Source of the DNA: Periweissella beninensis
Lineage (GTDB): Bacteria; Bacillota; Bacilli; Lactobacillales; Lactobacillaceae
DNA length: 64,000 nt
NCBI RefSeq assembly: GCF_016908275.1
Contig: NZ_JAFBDN010000004.1
Location: 1-64,000, forward strand
Direction of reading: 5' to 3'
Part shown: one piece after another, positions 26,221 to 34,505 of the stretch
Layout of the letters: every line of letters begins with the position of its first letter
Numbering within the stretch: position 1 is the first letter of the stretch
The notes under the pieces: model-generated
The model's input: the letters and a program-made list of their open reading frames with translations, nothing else
The model's database searches: none
What the model was told of the DNA's origin: nothing
Program-made: the position numbers and the translations under genes

Positions 26221-29145
26221 ATGACTAAAAATGTAGAAGATATTATAAAAGTAAACCAATTTGCTTATGTTAATAGTGAAAACATTAAAGTTGATGAATT
26301 AGCAACTGAATTACAGCCACAACTAGTCACTAATAAAGATAGTGAAACCGTTTTATACTATTTATTACAAGAATTAAAAACTGCTGACACGTTTATGTTT
26401 GCCGTTGCTTTTATAACAGAAAGTGGCTTGATAGATTTAAAAAGTACTTTTGCGGATTTAGCAAAGCGTGGGATTAATGGGCGATTGATAACATCTGATT
26501 ATCTACAATTTAATAATCCTAAAGTTTATCGTGAGCTTTTAAAAATTAAAAATATTGAAGTGAAAATTGCAAATATTGATGGTTTTCATACAAAAACATA
26601 TATTTTTGAACATGCCGATTATATGTCTGTAATTGTTGGTAGTTCCAATCTAACGCAAAATGCATTGAAGAAAAACGTTGAATGGAATTTGAAAATAACT
26701 TCATTAAAACAGGGTGATATAACACAACAATTAAAGAATAATTTTGAGGATCTATGGACTAGATCAGCCTTATTAACCATAGATTGGATCGATGAGTATC
26801 AAAAAAATTATATTCCAAATGATATTAGTAAATTACAAGTAAGTAATACAATTGATGTTTCCAAATTAGTTGTTCCAAATAAAATGCAAGCTACTGCATT
26901 GAGAGAGCTAACCAATTCAAGAAAAAATAATGCCAAAAAAGGGTTAGTTGTTGCTGCTACTGGAACAGGAAAAACATATTTAGCTGCAATGGATGTTAAG
27001 CAATTTAATACTAAGAAATTACTATTTATTGTTCATAGAGAAGGCATTTTAAAAAAAGCTCTACAGAGTTTTAAAAGAGTACTAGGTGGTGAAGATGATG
27101 ATTATGGTTTAATATCAGGAACTAGTCAGGCACCAGACAGTGCTAAATATATTTTTGCAACAATTAATATGGCTTCAAAAGAATCATTTAAAACTAAATA
27201 TACAAAAAATTATTTTGATTATATCATCATAGATGAGGCTCACAGAATTGGCCATAATCAATACAATACGCAAACAATGTATGAAAAAGTTCTAGAATAT
27301 TTTCAGCCTCAATTTTTATTGGGAATGACAGCTACACCACAAAGAACGGATGGTGTTAATGTTTACCAGTATTTTGATTATAATGTTGTGTATGAAATAT
27401 CATTAGAGGATGCATTAGCAGAAGAACTGCTGGCACCATTTCATTATATTGGTGTAACTGATTTTGAGTATAATGGTGAAACGATTGATGATAATACGCA
27501 ATTAAAGTATTTAGTTTCAAAAGAACGTGTTGATTATTTAATTGAAAAAACTAATTATTACGGCTATGCTGGGGAGCAGCTTAAAGGCCTTATCTTTGTA
27601 AGTAGGCTTAAAGAAGCTGAGACACTAGCAAGTGAACTTAATTTAAGAGGTTATAAAACAGTTGCTATTAGCGGAGAGGATAGTCAAGAATTACGTGAAA
27701 CTTACATTAAAAAGCTTGAATGTGGTGAACTTGAATATTTAGTCACGGTTGATGTTTTTAACGAAGGAATTGATATTCCAAGTGTAAATCAAGTTATTTT
27801 AATGCGGCCAACACAATCAAGTATTATCTTTTTACAACAATTAGGACGTGGACTTAGAAAATATAAAAACAAAGAATATGTTACGGTACTTGATTTTATA
27901 GGAAATTACCAAAATAATTATATGATACCAATGGCTTTTGATAAATCACGGCAGTCAGACAAGGAAAAGATTGTGAAAAATGTTATTTCACCTAAAATAG
28001 CTGGCGTTTCAACAATTCATTTTGAAGAAATTGCGGCAAAGAAAATTTTGGATTCAGTAAAAAATGTTAAATTTAATTCAAAAAAATTATTCAAAGAAGC
28101 ATATAAGAGTGTGAAGCAAAAAAATGGTAATCAAGTCCCTTATCTAGCAGATTTTTTGAAATTCGGTACAATTAACATCACTGATATTTTTAAAATTTTA
28201 AAATGTAAAAATTTGCTGGAATACCAGCAATATGCGGAAGATGATTTAACCATTACTTGGCCTACCTTTAATCAACAAGAACAATATTATTTGAATTTTA
28301 TTTATAATGAACTTGTTTGTAGCAAACGGATTACAGAAATTTTTACCGTGTATGAGTTAATATTTGGAGAAAATATCAAAACTTCAGCACAATTATTGAA
28401 AGCATTTAAAGAAAATAATTACTACTATGATGAGGAGACACTTGAAAGTATTCGTCGGATTTTGACTTTTGATTATTTTGCTAAAAAAACATTAAAAGAT
28501 GAAAAATGTGGTGATATTGGAATTATTATACCAAATCAAAACGATTGGCTACTATCAGCTGAATTTAAAGCATGTTTAGAAAACGAGGCTTTTATGAGGT
28601 ATTTAAAAGATGCTTTAGAATCAGGTTTAAATTACGTAAGCAGTATTTATGATAATGATAATTTATTAACAATTAACGAAAAATATTTAAGAAAAGATGT
28701 AATCAGAATATTAAATTGGGAAAAAGAGCAAAATGCGCAAAATGTAGGTGGCTACATTATGCGAAAAAACCAGCGGTTCTTACCTATGTTTGTTACTCTT
28801 AAAAAAGATAATTTTCAAAATGCGGTAGCGTATGAAGATCATTTTACTAGTCGCGATACTATGATATGGTACTCAAAAAGTAAAAGAAGTTTAAAAAGTT
28901 ATACGGAAAATGTGATTGCCGATGCAGATGAATATGGCTTTATTCAAGTGTTTGTGAAAAAATCTAATGAAATAACTAAAGATGGAATTACTTTTTATTA
29001 TTTAGGTAGTGCTAAAGTTACCGCAGCAACACCAGCAATCCATAAGGATAAAGATAATAATGACATTAATCTAATTAAATTTGAACTTAAACTACAAAGG
29101 CCATTGGATTATGATCTATATACAGCATTAAATATTGATCTTTAA
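26221..29145 (+). CDS. PLD-nuclease/DEAD-box helicase/DUF3427 protein, cassette copy 2
   Basis: The 974-residue protein has the same domain order as the copy at 14810: PLD-like nuclease with GFHTKTYIF and GSSNLTQNAL, helicase with ATGTGKTYLAAM, IIIDEAHRIGH, GMTATPQRTDG and QLGRGLRKYK, then DUF3427. Both copies keep every catalytic motif and no frameshift, so both are under selection or recent. The linker between nuclease and helicase (about 190-215) and parts of the C-terminal region differ most. A terminator follows. Confidence 0.88.
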   Translation: MTKNVEDIIKVNQFAYVNSENIKVDELATELQPQLVTNKDSETVLYYLLQELKTADTFMFAVAFITESGLIDLKSTFADLAKRGINGRLITSDYLQFNNPKVYRELLKIKNIEVKIANIDGFHTKTYIFEHADYMSVIVGSSNLTQNALKKNVEWNLKITSLKQGDITQQLKNNFEDLWTRSALLTIDWIDEYQKNYIPNDISKLQVSNTIDVSKLVVPNKMQATALRELTNSRKNNAKKGLVVAATGTGKTYLAAMDVKQFNTKKLLFIVHREGILKKALQSFKRVLGGEDDDYGLISGTSQAPDSAKYIFATINMASKESFKTKYTKNYFDYIIIDEAHRIGHNQYNTQTMYEKVLEYFQPQFLLGMTATPQRTDGVNVYQYFDYNVVYEISLEDALAEELLAPFHYIGVTDFEYNGETIDDNTQLKYLVSKERVDYLIEKTNYYGYAGEQLKGLIFVSRLKEAETLASELNLRGYKTVAISGEDSQELRETYIKKLECGELEYLVTVDVFNEGIDIPSVNQVILMRPTQSSIIFLQQLGRGLRKYKNKEYVTVLDFIGNYQNNYMIPMAFDKSRQSDKEKIVKNVISPKIAGVSTIHFEEIAAKKILDSVKNVKFNSKKLFKEAYKSVKQKNGNQVPYLADFLKFGTINITDIFKILKCKNLLEYQQYAEDDLTITWPTFNQQEQYYLNFIYNELVCSKRITEIFTVYELIFGENIKTSAQLLKAFKENNYYYDEETLESIRRILTFDYFAKKTLKDEKCGDIGIIIPNQNDWLLSAEFKACLENEAFMRYLKDALESGLNYVSSIYDNDNLLTINEKYLRKDVIRILNWEKEQNAQNVGGYIMRKNQRFLPMFVTLKKDNFQNAVAYEDHFTSRDTMIWYSKSKRSLKSYTENVIADADEYGFIQVFVKKSNEITKDGITFYYLGSAKVTAATPAIHKDKDNNDINLIKFELKLQRPLDYDLYTALNIDL

Positions 29146-29176
29146 AATAGTCTCAATAGCTTAAATACAAACAGTA

Positions 29177-29210
29177 AAACCTGACTAACTTCAAGTAGTC
29201 AGGTTTTTTT
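29177..29210 (+). terminator. rho-independent terminator of cassette copy 2
   Basis: AAACCTGACTA pairs perfectly with TAGTCAGGTTT, then a T run. Confidence 0.9.
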
Positions 29211-29269
29211 ATGTAAATAACTTATTAGTTATTTTTCAATCTCTAGTCAAATGTGGGGGACTAGGGATT

Positions 29270-29542
29270 TTAATTTGCTGATGAGATATTACTAGTTTTT
29301 TCTAAAGTTTCCAAATTCAGAATATCGAGAATACCAAGATATAAATCATCGGAAAGGCGATAAGCTTCAATTTTATAATTTCGTTGCCTAAAACCATAAA
29401 CACGATGATTGATAACGTCAATTGCGCGGGCAAACTGAATTTCCTCGTACTCATCGGGCCAACGAGCATTGATGTGAGTAACCAGCTTTGCAATTGATAA
29501 TTGATTTGAATAGGACGATGGATAAACCTCATGAATCTCCAT
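29270..29542 (-). CDS. small protein of unknown function, paralogue A
   Basis: The 90-residue protein starts at the ATG with GGAGG upstream (29542). A longer upstream ORF is hydrophobic leader noise. It shares with the next gene the pattern I-N-x2-W-P ... F-x-R-A-I-D ... V-Y-G-F ... A-Y-x-L ... L-Y-x-G-I-x-D-I. No membrane segment or known fold was recognised. It lies alone at the edge of the defence-like island, on the opposite strand to the cassette. Confidence 0.65.
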   Translation of the reverse strand: MEIHEVYPSSYSNQLSIAKLVTHINARWPDEYEEIQFARAIDVINHRVYGFRQRNYKIEAYRLSDDLYLGILDILNLETLEKTSNISSAN

Positions 29543-29921
29543 AATAAATAAACCTCCAAATTTTAGCCACTGTATAAATTTAAAATTTATACAGTTTGTT
29601 AAAATAGCGATAAAGCTATTTGTGGGCATTATAGCAAATAAAGTTATTGCTTTGGAAATCCACAAAAATGAATAATAATTTGTTTTTATACAATATAAAC
29701 TAAAAATTAGAAAAAAATATTTTAATTGAAACAAAATGTTGATTCAATATACCATAATAAATTAATAAATATTTTTTTAAATTCTTTAAGGAATTTATAA
29801 AATTTACACGCGTAAAAAAGGCGAGTTACGTTACCTAAATTAAGTAATATAACTCACCAAGCAAAACTATTCAATTGATCACTGATTCAAGCGTTAGCTT
29901 ACTTGATGAATCAGATGTATT
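29543..29921. other. intergenic region between the small paralogues
   Basis: It holds the ribosome binding site of paralogue A, an AT-rich stretch likely to contain its promoter, the terminator of paralogue B (29813-29858), and a hairpin near 29882-29914 (CTGATTCA/TGAATCAG). No further gene was seen. Confidence 0.5.
29813..29858 (-). terminator. terminator of small paralogue B
   Basis: On the minus strand GGTGAGTT pairs with AACTCGCC, with inner ATTAC/GTAAC pairing, followed by TTTTTT. Confidence 0.75.
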
Positions 29922-30218
29922 TTAGTATGCAAAGCGCTTCTTTACAATTTGTTGTTTGATCTTATCAAATGTTTTTTCGTGAGATAGCTTATTAATATCA
30001 ATAATTCCAGCGTATAATTCTTCGGGAAGTAGATAGGCAATAACCGACTCGTCAACCTTTTTAAAACCATAAACTTTACCGGTATCATTATCAATTGCCC
30101 GCACAAACATAATTTTATCAATTTCCTTTTGTGGCCAAATTGTATTGATTTGGTCAAGTAAACCTTCTAATCTAAATAATTTATTTTTATCGTTCTCATA
30201 AACATTAAATAATTTCAT
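29922..30218 (-). CDS. small protein of unknown function, paralogue B
   Basis: The 98-residue protein aligns with the one at 29270-29542 over most of its length (INTIWPQ, MFVRAID, KVYGFKK, LYAGIIDI). The C-terminus is basic (QQIVKKRFAY). The function is unknown. The paralogues are close together but separately terminated, suggesting an old tandem duplication. Confidence 0.65.
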   Translation of the reverse strand: MKLFNVYENDKNKLFRLEGLLDQINTIWPQKEIDKIMFVRAIDNDTGKVYGFKKVDESVIAYLLPEELYAGIIDINKLSHEKTFDKIKQQIVKKRFAY

Positions 30219-30300
30219 TATATCACCATCATTATTTTAAGTATAAGATAATTATATCACTAACATAAAAAATAATGTCAATTTTATTTAAATTATTTTA

Positions 30301-30987
30301 TTAATGTTCAAGTCGGTATTTTTCCATTTTGCTTTGGAATGTTTTTTCGGTAATGCCATAAGCTGTGAAGGTGACCGCATTTGCTCCTGCAGCAATTGTT
30401 TCCAGAATTTGCTCTTCAGTTTTCCCACCAGAGGCAATAATTGGAAAATTAGGATGCTGATCTTTAATCGCATTACGCGCCCAGGCAACTAGTTTTGCAG
30501 TGTCTTTACCACCAGCGATGTTAAACGCTTTAACGCCAGCATCAATTCGTTCATTTAAATCAATATGGTCATTAACAACTGTGTAAATGATTGGAATATC
30601 AACAACATCTTTAACACTCTTAATCGTTTCAATTGTAGTAGGGGCATTTAACACAACTGCTTGGGCACCACTTTCTTCAGCAAAAAAGCCAATTGTTGCT
30701 GAACGTAAACCCTTTGTTAAACCACCACCAATCCCAGCTAAAATTGGTTTATTAGCAACTGTCGAAACAGCTTCTAAAATTTTAGTATTAGGTGTCCAAG
30801 GGTACACTGCTAAAACAGCATCAGCATCACTATTAGCAATGACAGCAACATCCATGGTATAGATAATACTTTTAATTCGTTTTCCAAATAGGGTAATGCC
30901 ACTTGCCTTACGAATTGCTTTAGGTGCCTCAACAATGTCGGAACGCAATTCAGACGTCAAACTAGGAATTGTTTCTTTTTCAGCCAT
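30301..30987 (-). CDS. TIM-barrel protein of unknown function
   Basis: The 228-residue protein has alternating beta/alpha character and phosphate-binding-like glycine motifs (LAGIGGGLTKG, NIAGGKD, IIASGGKTEEQI). The pattern fits a ribulose-phosphate-binding or PRA-isomerase-type barrel. Similar lactobacillar proteins are loosely annotated as hydrolases. No substrate can be assigned. It has AGAGG-type signals upstream and stands alone, divergent from the acetoin reductase gene. Confidence 0.6.
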   Translation of the reverse strand: MAEKETIPSLTSELRSDIVEAPKAIRKASGITLFGKRIKSIIYTMDVAVIANSDADAVLAVYPWTPNTKILEAVSTVANKPILAGIGGGLTKGLRSATIGFFAEESGAQAVVLNAPTTIETIKSVKDVVDIPIIYTVVNDHIDLNERIDAGVKAFNIAGGKDTAKLVAWARNAIKDQHPNFPIIASGGKTEEQILETIAAGANAVTFTAYGITEKTFQSKMEKYRLEH

Positions 30988-31212
30988 ATTAGACCTCTTT
31001 TCTTATGTTTATTTATCACAATTATAAGCTTTTTACGGAAAAAATGTAAGTTTACAAATTTTAATTGCTTTTTTAAAAAATATAAATATTAGAAAAAAAT
31101 TATCAAAATACTAAATATTTTATTTTTTTAAAATATAGTAGCTTTTTAAAAAACTTGTGGCATAATAATACTTATAAAATGTTCATAAAATCACAAAGGA
31201 GTCGTAATTATT

Positions 31213-31986
31213 ATGACAAAGAAAATTGCTTTAATCACTGGTGCTGGTCAAGGAATTGGTGCCGGAATAGCATATCAATTAGCTGATGATGGTTTTGTGG
31301 TTTCTCTAGCTGGTCGTCACTTGGAAAAGGTTCAAAAAGTTGCGGATGAAATTAATGGTAAAGGTGGCGAAGCTTTTGCAATTGAAGCCGATGTTCAATA
31401 TCGGGCGCAAATCTTTGAAGCTGTTGAAAAAACCGTTGAACACTTCGGTCAACTAGATGTTTTTGTAAATAATGCCGGAATTGCCCATGTAGCACCAATT
31501 GTTGATACTACAGAAGAGGACTTTGCACGCCTACTTGATATCAACGTTAAGGGAACAATGTATGGTATACAAGCAGCAGCTAAGCAATTTAAGAAGCAAA
31601 AGACCCCTGGTAAAATTATTAACGCTTCTTCAATTGCTGGTCATGAAGGCTTTGAATTACTTGGTGCCTACTCAGCAACGAAATTTGCGATTCGGGCTTT
31701 AACGCAAGCAGCAGCTAAGGAATTAGCCCAAGACAAAATTACTGTTAACGCATATTGTCCAGGGATTGTCCTTACGCCAATGTGGGATGAAATTGATGCT
31801 GCGATGAGTAAATTACATGATGTGCCATTGGGAGCATCATTGAAGCAATATGTCGATGGCATTGCCTTAGGACGTGGTGAAGAACCAGCTGATGTGGCTA
31901 ATTTAGTTTCATTCTTAGCTAGTGATAAAGCAAATTACATTACTGGTCAAGCAATCTTAGTTGATGGTGGAATTAAGTACGTCTAA
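31213..31986 (+). CDS. butA: diacetyl/acetoin reductase (short-chain dehydrogenase)
   Basis: The 257-residue SDR has the NAD-binding motif TGAGQGIGAGIA, NNAGIAHVAPI, catalytic Ser in NASSIAGHEGF, and Y-x-x-x-K in YSATKFA. The sequence follows the (S)-acetoin-forming diacetyl reductase type. In lactic acid bacteria it reduces diacetyl to acetoin and acetoin to butanediol, regenerating NAD. AAGGAG precedes the ATG. A strong terminator shows it is monocistronic. Confidence 0.88.
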   Translation: MTKKIALITGAGQGIGAGIAYQLADDGFVVSLAGRHLEKVQKVADEINGKGGEAFAIEADVQYRAQIFEAVEKTVEHFGQLDVFVNNAGIAHVAPIVDTTEEDFARLLDINVKGTMYGIQAAAKQFKKQKTPGKIINASSIAGHEGFELLGAYSATKFAIRALTQAAAKELAQDKITVNAYCPGIVLTPMWDEIDAAMSKLHDVPLGASLKQYVDGIALGRGEEPADVANLVSFLASDKANYITGQAILVDGGIKYV

Positions 31987-32012
31987 GCACTAAATTTAAA
32001 TAGTTAATATTT

Positions 32013-32049
32013 AAGCATCTAATTCGTAATTCGAGTTAGGTGCTTTTTT
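32013..32049 (+). terminator. rho-independent terminator of the diacetyl/acetoin reductase gene
   Basis: AAGCATCTAATTCG pairs with CGAGTTAGGTGCTT (a few G-T pairs), followed by a T run. Confidence 0.85.
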
Positions 32050-32245
32050 AATTTATGGCAAAACGGTAACAAGAAAATAAGCGCTAATCCGTGAACAAAA
32101 ATTGTGCGTAATTTGGTAAAAAAAGATTATAATTAGATGATAAAATGAATTGTGATTTACAATGAAGGACACATTAATTGAAAACGCTAATCCCGAAAAT
32201 GGTGGGTAATTAATTAGCGAGTAGCGAACATAAGAGGGGTAACTG

Positions 32246-32779
32246 ATGGCATTTGAGTATTTGATTGGGATTAATCATTTGGGGTTGACGGTGCCTGATA
32301 TTGATGAGGCAACTGAATATTTTAAATCTGCATTTGGGGCTAAAATTGCCTACGATGGATTAACTAATGTAGATGAGCCACGAGCCGGACAAGTAGTTGA
32401 GCAACAGCTAGGATTACCTAAAGGGGGCAAAATTATTAGGCAACGGATGCTTGTAATTGGTAATGGACCGGAAATTGAAATGTTTGAAATTGAGGCGACC
32501 CCGCAGCGTGAACCAATTAAGTTGGCAGATTATGGATGGAATCATTTATCATTGTATGTAACTGATATCGATAAAGCATTAGCACAAGCAGTCAAAGCTG
32601 GTGGGCAGGCTTTATCCGGTGTGCATGGTAATTCAAGATATGAAGATACCCCAGGCAATGGAAGTGTCTACGTTTTAACGCCGTGGGGCAGTCTAGTTGA
32701 ATTACAAATAATTCCACATGGCCACTATTATCCTGCAAACAGTGAAACTAACGTTTGGGTGCCTAAAAAAGATGGTTAA
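32246..32779 (+). CDS. VOC-family (glyoxalase/dioxygenase-type) protein
   Basis: The 177-residue protein has two VOC modules. It begins INHLGLTVPDIDEATEYF, has a metal-ligand-type Glu in EIEMFEIEA, and repeats the pattern NHLSLYVTDIDKAL later, ending with VYVLTPWGSLVELQ. VOC enzymes bind a divalent metal and act on small molecules; the reaction is unknown here. AGAGGGG lies upstream. A partial cre-like sequence (TGAAAACGCTAA) near 32178 is too weak to call. Confidence 0.8.
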   Translation: MAFEYLIGINHLGLTVPDIDEATEYFKSAFGAKIAYDGLTNVDEPRAGQVVEQQLGLPKGGKIIRQRMLVIGNGPEIEMFEIEATPQREPIKLADYGWNHLSLYVTDIDKALAQAVKAGGQALSGVHGNSRYEDTPGNGSVYVLTPWGSLVELQIIPHGHYYPANSETNVWVPKKDG

Positions 32780-32793
32780 ACAAATTTATATTA

Positions 32794-32837
32794 AAAAAAG
32801 TCTGGTACATGCAGTTTGTGCAATACCAGACTTTTTT
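32794..32837. terminator. bidirectional terminator
   Basis: AAAAAAGTCTGGTA and TACCAGACTTTTTT are perfect complements. It lies between the convergent VOC and YdjM-like genes. Confidence 0.9.
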
Positions 32838-32844
32838 CAGATAA

Positions 32845-33279
32845 TTAAAGAATTTGAATGATAAAAATAATGTAACAACCAAGACATAGACTGGCAAAGA
32901 CAGCTTCAGTAGGCCCACCAACTTTATAGCCCTTAAATAGGGTATGGCTTTTGGTAGTTAATGGTGCAAACCATTTGATCCCAGCAACGGAAAAACTATC
33001 CGTTATTAAATGCATTAAATAACTAAGCGATACCATACTAGCGCATAACTTACTTTGGGTCAGACTGTAAATTAAGAGACTAACAAGGAGCCAACTCCAA
33101 ATAGTATGGGTGAAACCGCGATGTTTAACAAATGGTAATTTAATGTCAATGTCAGGAATATTAGCAGTTAGAATGGTGATAGCAGTTGCAATGATAACCG
33201 TTGGCAATTGCGGATGAAATGGAAGCAAAGCACCTGTATTAACTGCTAGTGCTACAATTTGGTGATTCTTTTTTAACAA
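32845..33279 (-). CDS. YdjM-like (DUF457) membrane protein, putative metal-dependent hydrolase
   Basis: The 144-residue protein starts at TTG with AGGAG 7 bases upstream. It has about four membrane segments and the family motifs PDIDIKLP, HRGFTHTIWSW and a later YLMHLITDSF. E. coli YdjM belongs to this family and is a LexA-regulated inner-membrane protein. A LexA-like box at 33438-33451 lies about 160 bases upstream here, which agrees with that regulation. Confidence 0.8.
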   Translation of the reverse strand: MLKKNHQIVALAVNTGALLPFHPQLPTVIIATAITILTANIPDIDIKLPFVKHRGFTHTIWSWLLVSLLIYSLTQSKLCASMVSLSYLMHLITDSFSVAGIKWFAPLTTKSHTLFKGYKVGGPTEAVFASLCLGCYIIFIIQIL

Positions 33280-33614
33280 TTTTAACTCCTCACTTGTTAA
33301 TAAGTACTTAATTAATAGTATGTACAGTGAGATAGTGCCACCTAAATTTTAAGTATGTAACAAAGGTCAGTATTGGAGACATACGGGCCTGAATATTCGC
33401 TAACTAATATAAGTAATTATATGTTAACAAAAACTGGCGAACGTATGTTTACATATTAATATTATAGCATATTAAAGCTTATTTTAAGTGTAATATTATG
33501 GCATAATGAATAATTTTTATGTAAGGTTTTAGCCAATTGATTATTAAAAATTAGTGATAATTTATTAATCAATCAATTTAAAAATGTTATACTAAAATAA
33601 AAAGAGGACTGCTG
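33280..33614. other. divergent intergenic region with a LexA-like box
   Basis: About 335 bases between the YdjM-like gene (left) and the beta-lactamase-like pseudogene (right). The box at 33438-33451 is almost central. A minus-strand TATAAT near 33461-33466 lies directly before it. GTTATACTAAAAT near 33585 is a likely promoter element of the rightward gene. No small gene was seen. Confidence 0.5.
33438..33451. promoter_or_regulatory. LexA (SOS) box candidate
   Basis: CGAACGTATGTTTA matches the Gram-positive LexA consensus CGAACRNRYGTTYC at 13 of 14 positions. It lies immediately downstream of a minus-strand TATAAT, where a bound repressor would block transcription of the YdjM-like gene. Confidence 0.6.
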
Positions 33615-34397
33615 ATGAAATTACTGCTGTTTAAAAGTTTGCTTACTTTAAGTGCGTTTATTAATTTATTTAATGCCGGATCACCAAGTATTTTAGCAAG
33701 ACCAATTACACCAAGGATAATTAAGACCCAAGTTAATTCTCAAACACCCAATGTTGATGTTGCCGTTTATGATATAAAAAATGCTAAATTGATTCATTAT
33801 ACAAAAGGCACGCTTAATTCAAGCTATACAGCTAGTATTGTTAAAGTCAGTATTTTATTACAGTTACTGCATCAAAAGCCTAAGTTAACACCATATTATC
33901 GCCAGTTAGCTGCTAAAATGATTAAAAATTCAGATAATACGGCTGCAACGATTTTGTTTCAAAAAATTGGTTGAGCACCAGGCTTACAAAAGTTATTTAA
34001 GCGTTTAAAAATGCGTTATTCATTTGCTGATCGACGGTGGGGGATGACTAAAACAACGGCGTTAGATCAAATTAAATTATTAAAGCAAATCTATACTAGT
34101 AGTACGTATATTTCAGTAGCTAACCAAAAATATATTCGCAACTTAATGCATTATGTAAATCAGTATCAACGGTGGGGGTTACCGCAAACCTACCGTGCTA
34201 ATACGAAGCTATATGTTAAAGACGGATGGTTAACATTAAATGAAGGTGCTGTTATTAATTCCTTGAGTCGGGTTAAAACTAATAAGGCTAACTATTTACT
34301 AGTAATTTTATCGCATAAAGATCTTAGTCAAAATGCGGGTTTTAAAATGTTAAATCGAGTTGGTCAAGTTGTTTATAAAAAAATGAATCAAAACTAA
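33615..34397 (+). pseudogene. beta-lactamase-related serine hydrolase broken by one in-frame TGA
   Basis: The frame runs from ATG 33615 (GAGG upstream) to TGA at 33972-33974 and on to 34397 without another stop, 260 sense codons in all. It shows a signal-like N-terminus, S-x-x-K (ASIVKVSIL), SDN (KNSDNTAA) and K-D-G (VKDGW), the three class A beta-lactamase/PBP-type motifs. The stop follows FQKIG and precedes APGLQKLF; relatives have Gly-Gly here, so GGA to TGA is the likely change. The first fragment keeps SxxK and SDN but lacks the KDG strand. Confidence 0.8.
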
Positions 34398-34505
34398 GAA
34401 ACCTAGTAGTTTACTAATTAACTAACTGATTTAGGGTGTCGCACTTTTTATTAGTGTGTCTTATAATCTAGATAAAAGTTTTTAAACAATGGTGAGAGGT
34501 AATTT

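Noticed and set aside
32178-32193. cre site upstream of the VOC gene
   Set aside because: Only the left half matches; the last two conserved bases are wrong.
33972-33974. Selenocysteine or programmed TGA readthrough in the beta-lactamase-like gene
   Set aside because: The position matches a Gly in relatives, not Cys or Sec, and there is no SECIS-like hairpin directly behind it.
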